Shown here: in pieces, positions 58,459-64,000 of the stretch | Layout of the letters: each line of letters opens with the position of its first letter | How positions within the stretch are numbered: the first letter of the stretch is position 1 | DNA from: Siphonobacter curvatus | Lineage (GTDB): Bacteria; Bacteroidota; Bacteroidia; Cytophagales; Spirosomataceae | NCBI RefSeq assembly: GCF_002943425.1 | Contig: NZ_PTRA01000001.1 | Location: 1,178,001 to 1,242,000, forward strand | Direction: 5' to 3' | Length of the DNA stretch: 64,000 nucleotides | The notes under the pieces: generated by a model | Database searches by the model: none | What the model was told of the DNA's origin: nothing | Seen by the model: the letters and a program-made list of their open reading frames with translations, nothing else | Made by a program: the position numbers and the translations under genes

Positions 58459-60126
58459 CTAGCCTTTACACAGATATACGCTAAAGGTCGATCCTTTTCC
58501 GGGCACGCTTTTCACTTCAATGGTGCCCCCATGTAATTCCGCTACTTTTTTGCAGATGGTCAATCCAATGCCCGTACCGACGTATTCACTGCGAGTATGG
58601 AGACGTTGGAAAAGCTGGAAAATCCGGTCTTTGTATTGCTCATCGAAACCAATGCCGTTGTCTTCTACGGTGATGCACACGCAGCGATTGTCGTAAAGTA
58701 CCTTTGACGGTAAATGCTCGGACGTATGGGCGTAGATACGAATCTGTGGCGTACGGTCCTCCGGGACGAATTTCAAGGCATTGGAAACGAGATTCTGAAA
58801 CAGCTGATGCAGTTGCTGACTGTTACCCGCCACCGCGGGTAAAGGACCCAGGTCGATTTGGGCATTGCTGGACTGGATCACTGAATCCAAGTCTTCCAAT
58901 ACATCAGTAAAAACTTCCGTCAGCGATACTACTTGAAAAGGCTGCGGTTGGGTATTGAGTCGCGAGTAGGTAAGCAGGTCTTTGATGAGGCCGTGCATGC
59001 GTTCAGCGGAGCTGTGCATCCGTTCGAGCAGACTGGTCACTTCGGGCTTCAAATCTGCCACGTAATGAACCCGAAGCATGGTACTGAACGACTGAATTTT
59101 GCGTAAGGGCTCCTGCAAATCGTGCGAGGCTACGTACGCAAACTGAGCCAATTCTTCGTTACTGCGGTTCAGCTCAATTACTTTCGATTCCAGTTCCTGC
59201 TGATATTCTTCGAGTTTCTGTTGCGTATGCTTCAGGGCTTCGTTAGCTTGTAGCGTCTTTTCAATAGTTTTCTGAGCGTGTATGTCTACGAAAAAACCTG
59301 ACCAGTGCGTCAGCGTTTTCTTCTCATCAAACATCGGGGCAAAAGAAGCCATGTGCCAGCGATACTGTTGTGTTTGGGCTTCGGGAATACGCACTTCAAA
59401 TTGAAAAGGCTGAAGTTTTTTCAAAACATCCATCCAAAAAGCAGATTGAGCGGCAGGGTCTTCTGCGTGAAAAAGCCCCTGCCAGTGCCGGTCATTGATC
59501 GTCTGGATGGTCATGCCCGTATAGGTGACCAGCCATTCATTCGCGTATAGTAACTTACCTTGAGGGTTAACCGTACAGATAATCAGCGGGAGCGAATCCG
59601 TCAGGGTACGGTAGCGGGTTTCGCTTTCCTTGAGTCGATCCGCCAGGGCGTGTAGCTGTCGATTTTTACGCTTGATTTCTTCGTACGGCGACAGGGCCAG
59701 TTCATTCTGGAAGAGGGACTTCCATTGATTGATTTTTACCTCCGTAATCCGGTTAGACGGAAAAATGCGGAAGTACAGGGAAATCTGGGTATTCTCACTC
59801 GTGGTATTTACCTGAAACGAATCCACCAATTTTTGGGCATAGTGTAAGCCGAATTGATGTTCGTCCAGGCCGTGCTCGGGCCGATCATTCAGTAAGGCTA
59901 CCAAGTTCCATTCCTGAGCTTTTGGGTTGTCTAGACCCAGAATCAGCGAAGCACCCATGCCCCGATCAATGGCCGTTCTAGATACTTCTGAGACGGCTGT
60001 AGCAAATGTCGTTTGAGAGGCCAGGGACATACCCGTCAGCTCCGCCAGTTTCATGGTATGCTTGTGGGCCAGGATGAGATCCATTTCGGTGTCCAGCGTG
60101 ACTTTGGCTATCTCGTGCATAATCAT
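58459..60126 (-). CDS. PAS-sensor histidine kinase with degenerate RsbT-like N-terminal domain
   Basis: Cytoplasmic kinase of 555 residues; no membrane segment. Residues 1-130 align with RsbT along their length (TEMDLILAHKHTMKLAELTG, SQTTFATAVSEVSRTAIDRG, FGLHYAQKLVDSF) but lack the N-box Asn (Thr instead) and the Gly-rich D-x-G-x-G and G-L-G motifs, so this part should not bind ATP. A PAS domain follows (about 165-285, RYRTLTDSLPLIICTVNPQG), then a coiled coil, the dimerisation/phosphoacceptor region ASHDLQEPLRKIQ with His, and the ATPase lobe with NLVSNALKFV, ITVEDNGIGFD and GTGIGLTICKKVAELHGG. Its start overlaps the previous stop (TAATG). No response regulator is adjacent. Confidence 0.92.
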   Translation of the reverse strand: MIMHEIAKVTLDTEMDLILAHKHTMKLAELTGMSLASQTTFATAVSEVSRTAIDRGMGASLILGLDNPKAQEWNLVALLNDRPEHGLDEHQFGLHYAQKLVDSFQVNTTSENTQISLYFRIFPSNRITEVKINQWKSLFQNELALSPYEEIKRKNRQLHALADRLKESETRYRTLTDSLPLIICTVNPQGKLLYANEWLVTYTGMTIQTINDRHWQGLFHAEDPAAQSAFWMDVLKKLQPFQFEVRIPEAQTQQYRWHMASFAPMFDEKKTLTHWSGFFVDIHAQKTIEKTLQANEALKHTQQKLEEYQQELESKVIELNRSNEELAQFAYVASHDLQEPLRKIQSFSTMLRVHYVADLKPEVTSLLERMHSSAERMHGLIKDLLTYSRLNTQPQPFQVVSLTEVFTDVLEDLDSVIQSSNAQIDLGPLPAVAGNSQQLHQLFQNLVSNALKFVPEDRTPQIRIYAHTSEHLPSKVLYDNRCVCITVEDNGIGFDEQYKDRIFQLFQRLHTRSEYVGTGIGLTICKKVAELHGGTIEVKSVPGKGSTFSVYLCKG

Positions 60127-61127
60127 TAATTGAAACGGCAGACTACTATCGACATATCGTCCGTCTTACGGGCGTAATCTTTGTACAAGGCAGCGGCCAG
60201 AATAGATAAATCGTACTTGGTAATGTTAGGATATTTATAGGTTTCCCAGCGGGAACGAATGCCGTCCGAACATAAAATCAGGTATTGTCCGGCTTCCATT
60301 ACCAGGGTCTGTTCGTTCAGGGACGTTGGGATATTCATCCCAATGATGCCATTATACGAAAAATGTCTTTTGGAGAAATTAGCTCCTTTCAGCGTAGTCG
60401 CAATATTACCAACGCCGCACAACTGCCAGGTACGAGTCTTGGCATCAAAGAAGGCCAGCGTACCTACCAGGCCGCGGGTTTTCTTCACCGCTCGGTGTAA
60501 GAGTCGGATCAGTTCCGAAGGGCGAGACTCGGTACTGGTTTTTAGGGCTTCAATAGCGGTTTGAACGGCCAAAGCGGCTTCTGGACCGTGGCCGAGACCA
60601 TCACCGAGAAAAAGCTTTACCTGCTCCGGAGCGATTTTTGCGAAAAAGCCATCACCGCTTTGCGTTTCACCGGGTTTAGGTACGACAATCGAACGGATGT
60701 CCAACCTGGACATCCGACGCTGTGGCACTACCTTGTAAATGCGAGACAGAATGATCGTACCCCAGTCCGGCTGGGAATAAATCTGAAACGTATCCGAGAG
60801 ACGTTTAATCGAACCCAGACCGTGGCCCAGGGTCTGGGTCGTGGACATGCCATCTTCCAGCATTCGGGTTGGGTCAGCAATGCCGGGACCCTGATCAATA
60901 CTGATGAGTTCGATTCCACTTTGATTCGCTTCGTTGAAGGATCGGACCAGGATTTCTCCCCCGGTAGCGTGTTTGATGAGGTTGGAGGCCAGTTCGGCTA
61001 CGATTAGATCAATCTCAGCTAGCCGATGCGTAGGAAATTCCAGCTGGGAGGCCATGCTGTGAATTTCCCGTTTCGTAAGAGCCAGATAACTTCGATCTGT
61101 AGCCGCAAAACTTCGATGATTATCCAT
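60126..61127 (-). CDS. RsbT-RsbX fusion: anti-sigma-type kinase domain plus PP2C/SpoIIE phosphatase
   Basis: Cytoplasmic protein of 333 residues. Residues 1-130 are an RsbW/RsbT-type ATPase with intact motifs (IVAELASNLIKHATGG with the N-box Asn, DQGPGIAD, GHGLGSIKRL). Residues 150-333 are a PP2C-type phosphatase of the RsbX/SpoIIE kind: SGDGFFAK, LFLGDGLGHGPEAAL, LCSDGIRSRW, DDMSIVV carry the metal-binding Asp residues. The phosphatase would reset phospho-RsbS and phospho-RsbR in the stressosome. It overlaps rsbT by 8 bases and the kinase by 1 base, so all are translationally coupled. Confidence 0.93.
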   Translation of the reverse strand: MDNHRSFAATDRSYLALTKREIHSMASQLEFPTHRLAEIDLIVAELASNLIKHATGGEILVRSFNEANQSGIELISIDQGPGIADPTRMLEDGMSTTQTLGHGLGSIKRLSDTFQIYSQPDWGTIILSRIYKVVPQRRMSRLDIRSIVVPKPGETQSGDGFFAKIAPEQVKLFLGDGLGHGPEAALAVQTAIEALKTSTESRPSELIRLLHRAVKKTRGLVGTLAFFDAKTRTWQLCGVGNIATTLKGANFSKRHFSYNGIIGMNIPTSLNEQTLVMEAGQYLILCSDGIRSRWETYKYPNITKYDLSILAAALYKDYARKTDDMSIVVCRFN

Positions 61128-61530
61128 TCTTCCATTTAATAACGGTCACGGTTGTTCCTTCTCCAACTGCACTTTTGATCGAGAATTCACTCATGAGCCG
61201 TTTCGTACCAGGAAGGCCCAGCCCCAGGCTTCTGCCTGTGGAAAAGCCATCCTGCATAGCTTTATTGAGATCAGCAATACCGGGACCGCGATCGCTAAAG
61301 GTGAGTCGTATGCCATTTTCGCGACCACGACTGACGACTTCAATGAGCACTTCTCCGCCTTGAGCATAGCGTAGCATATTGCGTACCAGTTCGCTGGCTC
61401 CGGTAATCAGTTTAGTCTGATTGACCAGCCCCATGCCAATTTTGGTAGCGTATTCTTTTACCCGGTTTCGTAAAATCACGACATCCTGATCTTTCTGTAT
61501 GAAGAGGCGATCTCTATTCAGGGTTATCAT
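61120..61530 (-). CDS. rsbT: stressosome serine/threonine kinase RsbT
   Basis: GHKL-type kinase of 136 residues. DVVILRNRVKEYATKIGMGL, ITGASELVRNMLRYAQGGEV with the N-box Asn, FSDRGPGIADLNKAMQDGFS and SLGLGLPGTKRLMSEF are the complete motif set. In the stressosome it phosphorylates RsbS and RsbR and then leaves the complex to act on its partner. The start codon lies inside the end of rsbS (17-base overlap). In Bacillus the freed RsbT turns on RsbU; no RsbU is present here, so the partner must be another protein, plausibly the histidine kinase downstream. Confidence 0.94.
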   Translation of the reverse strand: MITLNRDRLFIQKDQDVVILRNRVKEYATKIGMGLVNQTKLITGASELVRNMLRYAQGGEVLIEVVSRGRENGIRLTFSDRGPGIADLNKAMQDGFSTGRSLGLGLPGTKRLMSEFSIKSAVGEGTTVTVIKWKNG

Positions 61531-61912
61531 CTTCGTCTTCCTCTTCGTCCGGATCGGAAGCCAGCCGCGATTGCAATAAAATCATTCCTCGCTCCACATT
61601 CAGGGCCGTAAACACGCCATTAAGTGGCAAACCCAGCTCGACCAACGTAATCGCAACGGCCGGCTGCATGCCCACGACAACGGTTTCGGCATCCAGAATT
61701 TTCGACATGGTGGCGATGTTACCCAAAATTCGGCCCATGAACGAATCCACGATCGATACCGCTGAGATATCAATCAGTACCCCCCGGGCTCCGGTTTTAT
61801 GAATCATCTGTACCAAGTCCGTTTCCAGATTCAAGGCAATCCGATCGTACAAATCAATCTGAATGGTCACCAGCAGAAACTGGCCCATCTTGAGAATTGG
61901 AATACGGTCCAT
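61514..61912 (-). CDS. rsbS: stressosome STAS protein RsbS
   Basis: A single STAS domain of 132 residues. Starts RIPILKMGQFLLVTIQIDLY; the phosphoacceptor Ser lies in VLIDISAVSIVDSFMGRILG and the second site, Thr, in LPLNGVFTALNVERGM, matching Ser59 and Thr86 of Bacillus RsbS. The C-terminus is a strongly acidic tail (DPDEEEDEDDNPE), which normal RsbS lacks. It forms the stressosome core with RsbR and binds RsbT. It starts 3 bases after the rsbR stop and overlaps rsbT by 17 bases. Confidence 0.94.
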   Translation of the reverse strand: MDRIPILKMGQFLLVTIQIDLYDRIALNLETDLVQMIHKTGARGVLIDISAVSIVDSFMGRILGNIATMSKILDAETVVVGMQPAVAITLVELGLPLNGVFTALNVERGMILLQSRLASDPDEEEDEDDNPE

Positions 61913-61915
61913 TCC

Positions 61916-62776
61916 TTACGCTTTTTTATCCTTTCTAACTTTAATCACTTCCAGTTGTAACATCGTAAAGGCCTGCCGCAGGGCACTGGCCAGCGTGGCT
62001 TTGGTAATGATGGAAGAAAGATCAATACCGAGGTGTACAATGGTCTGGGCAATTTCGGGACGAATACCACTAATAATACACTCAGCCCCCATCAGACGCG
62101 TAGCACTAACGGTTTTTATTAAATGTTGAGCGACCAGTGAGTCGACTGCCGGAACGCCAGAAATATCCAGAATAGCAATACTACTTTCGGAATTGACAAT
62201 TTCGACGAGCAGGTTTTCCATCACAATTTGCGTGCGGGCACTGTCGAGGGTACCGATGATTGGCAGAGCAATGATGCCATCCCAAACCCGAATGATCGGC
62301 GTAGAGATTTCAGCAATTTCATCCGTCTGGCGAAGAATGACTTCTTCCCGTCCTTGAATAAACGTTTCGAACGTAACGATTCCCAGGCTGTCGATGAGCT
62401 TGCTAACTTCGAGTAATTCCTGATTAAGAAGTGCCAAATCAGTAATTTTCGTCCGTAAAACGGAAAAGATGGCGTCCTTCAGACTAAAGATGAATACCGC
62501 CGTTTCGCGGGGCGTATAGCCCTGACGAGCCCGAGACAACGAAATACCCGCCAGAATTTCAAAGACGGGCTCAAAGTCCTGGGATTCAACTTGTGTACTA
62601 TTGGCTTCGGTAAGGGTATGCAGTAACGCGTCAATCAATTCGATGGATTGCACACGTAAATCTTCGTTGGACATCAGATCTTCCCGTAACGTGGGATCTT
62701 CCATCTGATTTTCCATCCATAGCTCTATTATTTGCTCCTTTTGCGACTGGAGCATTTTAATAGTACTTGCTTTCAT
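61916..62776 (-). CDS. rsbR: stressosome sensor RsbR (RsbRD-type N-terminus)
   Basis: A 286-residue stressosome sensor. Residues 1-130 form an all-helical N-terminal domain of the RsbRD type (SQKEQIIELWMENQMEDPTL, SLSRARQGYTPRETAVFIFS, LKDAIFSVLRTKI); it should receive the stress signal. Residues 150-270 are a STAS domain: RVWDGIIALPIIGTLDSART, ILDISGVPAVDSLVAQHLIK and GIRPEIAQTIVHLGIDLSSI followed by ITKATL. The Ser in VDSLV replaces Thr171 of Bacillus RsbRA, while the Thr205 counterpart is kept in ITKAT. I start at ATG 62776; a TTG at 62785 also fits. It is the first gene of the operon. Confidence 0.93.
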   Translation of the reverse strand: MKASTIKMLQSQKEQIIELWMENQMEDPTLREDLMSNEDLRVQSIELIDALLHTLTEANSTQVESQDFEPVFEILAGISLSRARQGYTPRETAVFIFSLKDAIFSVLRTKITDLALLNQELLEVSKLIDSLGIVTFETFIQGREEVILRQTDEIAEISTPIIRVWDGIIALPIIGTLDSARTQIVMENLLVEIVNSESSIAILDISGVPAVDSLVAQHLIKTVSATRLMGAECIISGIRPEIAQTIVHLGIDLSSIITKATLASALRQAFTMLQLEVIKVRKDKKA

Positions 62777-62915
62777 AATGTTCAAAATTCTGAATTTAAG
62801 GGTGTAAAGAAGACAACCGTTGCAGAGCCTTTTAGGTTTTGAAATAAATCGGGATGCCGGGAGCGTAAGTTAAGTAAACTTTGGTCGACTGCTGATGAAG
62901 AGCAAAGTATTCAAC

Positions 62916-62952
62916 TAAAAAACCCCGCTTCGCTAACGAAAACGGGGTTTTA
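62916..62952 (-). terminator. terminator of pdhB
   Basis: AAACCCCG (62920-62927) and CGGGGTTT (62943-62950) form an 8-pair stem; on the minus strand TTTTTTAG follows, 20 bases after the pdhB stop. It separates pdhB from the stressosome operon. Confidence 0.85.
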
Positions 62953-62972
62953 TCTACTAAGATGTATCGGTA

Positions 62973-63956
62973 CTAGTTACGGTAGAGTACTGATTTTACT
63001 GCTGAAACGACTCGCTTTGCGTTAGGAAGAACTTCTTCAATCAGCGTAGGAGCGTAGGGCAGGGGAACGTCACGGCTCGTGACGCGGGCAACGGGAGCGT
63101 CGAGGTAATCGAACGCGTAGCGTTGCAGGTGGTAAGCCACTTCGGCCGAAATAGAAGCCAGCGGAGCCGCTTCTTCGACAACAACGCAACGGTTGGTTTT
63201 CTTGATCGATTTCACTAAAGTGCCATAGTCAATCGGACGAACCGAACGAAGGTCAATCAGTTCCACGGAAATACCTTCTTTCTGTAATTCTTCGATGGCT
63301 GGCATCACGATCCGGGGGATCACTTTACCAAAGCTAACGATGGTTACGTCGGTTCCTTCCCGTTTCACGTCGGCTACGCCAATGGGGATCAGATATTCGC
63401 CATCGGGTACTTGGCCTTTGTCGCCGTACATCTGCTCCGATTCCATGAAAATGACCGGATCATTGTCGCGGATAGCTGATTTCAACAAACCTTTGGCATC
63501 CGCAGGATTGGAAGGAATCACCACTTTCAAACCCGGCGTATTGGCGTACCAGCTCTCGAAGTTCGACGAGTGCTGGGCTGCCAGCTGACCGGCGTTTCCG
63601 GTAGGGCCGCGGAATACGATCGGAGCATTGTACTGACCGCCAGACATTTCATAGATCTTAGCAGCCGAGTTGATCACCTGATCAATAGCTACCAGCGAAA
63701 AGTTAAACGTCATGAACTCAATGATCGGACGCAAACCATTGGCCGCCGCTCCTACGCCGATACCGGCGAAGCCTAACTCGGCAATGGGTGTATCGATTAC
63801 GCGTTCCGGTCCGAATTCGTCAAGCATCCCTTGAGATACCTTGTACGCACCATTGTATTCAGCAACTTCTTCGCCCATCAAAAAAACGCGGGGATCACGT
63901 CGCATTTCCTCGCTCATGGCTTCGCGGAGAGCCTCCCGAAATTGTAATTCTCTCAT
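62973..63956 (-). CDS. pdhB: pyruvate dehydrogenase E1 component subunit beta
   Basis: Beta subunit of the alpha2beta2 E1 of the pyruvate dehydrogenase complex, which takes part in thiamine diphosphate-dependent decarboxylation of pyruvate in the cytoplasm. 327 residues, the usual length. MRELQFREALREAMSEEMRR, VFLMGEEVAEYNGAYKVSQG with the cofactor-proton-relay Glu, DTPIAELGFAGIGVGAAANG, RGPTGNAGQLAAQHSSNFES and VELIDLRSVRPIDYGTLVKS are family signatures. I start at ATG 63956; a TTG at 63962 would add two residues. No pdhA follows within the window; the 44 bases to the right edge show no gene. Confidence 0.95.
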   Translation of the reverse strand: MRELQFREALREAMSEEMRRDPRVFLMGEEVAEYNGAYKVSQGMLDEFGPERVIDTPIAELGFAGIGVGAAANGLRPIIEFMTFNFSLVAIDQVINSAAKIYEMSGGQYNAPIVFRGPTGNAGQLAAQHSSNFESWYANTPGLKVVIPSNPADAKGLLKSAIRDNDPVIFMESEQMYGDKGQVPDGEYLIPIGVADVKREGTDVTIVSFGKVIPRIVMPAIEELQKEGISVELIDLRSVRPIDYGTLVKSIKKTNRCVVVEEAAPLASISAEVAYHLQRYAFDYLDAPVARVTSRDVPLPYAPTLIEEVLPNAKRVVSAVKSVLYRN

Positions 63957-64000
63957 GTTCAAAGTTTCTGTCGTATGTCCAGCTTGAATGTCTTCGTAAA

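Noticed and set aside
1-64000. CRISPR arrays, rRNA, transposases, prophage genes
   Set aside because: None was seen on either strand; repeats in the window occur in at most two copies and no cas, integrase or transposase motif was found.

Overview
The window looks like chromosome from a Bacteroidota bacterium of the order Cytophagales, most likely a Spirosomataceae-type environmental organism (Siphonobacter, Spirosoma and relatives are plausible; the genus is an inference). The evidence is a SusC/SusD pair, a protein with a type IX secretion C-terminal domain, a LytTR regulator, many lipoproteins with Bacteroidota-style lipoboxes, and promoters that fit the Bacteroidota consensus TTG-N19-21-TAnnTTTG. 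No transposase, integrase, prophage, CRISPR array or rRNA operon was seen. Genes are on both strands in short operons, often separated by clear hairpin terminators.

Layout. 1-13.4 kb is mostly housekeeping: hslU (cut by the left edge), a YjbR-like protein, a small lipoprotein, the cell-elongation pair mrdA-rodA, an ABC-2 exporter whose two genes are split by a palindromic repeat cluster, an MFS transporter, a YheT-like hydrolase and lon. 13.4-21 kb holds a secreted S41 protease, a YjlB-type cupin, a PSMA-like M28 peptidase, a NagX-like membrane acyltransferase and a T9SS cargo protein. 21-29 kb is a minus-strand block: susC, susD, a lipoprotein and a Tat-exported aminotransferase, followed by two CD225/dispanin proteins and a DUF2752 protein. 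About 800 gene-free bases full of inverted repeats lie upstream of susC. 29.9-36 kb carries an RlpA-like protein, a secreted beta-propeller protein and a stand-alone TonB-dependent receptor. 36-44.5 kb is more accessory in character: a probably frameshifted PepSY-like lipoprotein, a LytTR regulator, a divergent HxlR/quinone-reductase pair, an AAC(6')-like acetyltransferase, a Tat-exported TIM-barrel protein, and an AT-richer patch with a YhcG-type PDDEXK nuclease and an XRE regulator. Two identical tRNA-Glu genes flank a short-chain dehydrogenase at 44.4-46.2 kb.

46.4-55.4 kb reads as a sugar-catabolic locus: an SMP-30-like propeller, an MFS sugar transporter, two Gfo/Idh/MocA dehydrogenases, a sugar-isomerase-like TIM barrel and a secreted DUF1080 protein. 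That enzyme set matches the oxidative 3-keto-glycoside route described in Bacteroidota. A GT9 glycosyltransferase, a CoA transferase, a TMEM220 protein and a TPR lipoprotein follow.

The most interesting system is at 58.5-62.8 kb: a tightly overlapping stressosome operon, rsbR-rsbS-rsbT-(RsbT/RsbX fusion)-histidine kinase. The first 130 residues of the kinase align with RsbT along their length but have lost the ATP-binding motifs. This suggests a catalytically dead RsbT-like docking domain that joins the stressosome to two-component signalling in place of a sigma-B partner switch. The window ends in pdhB.
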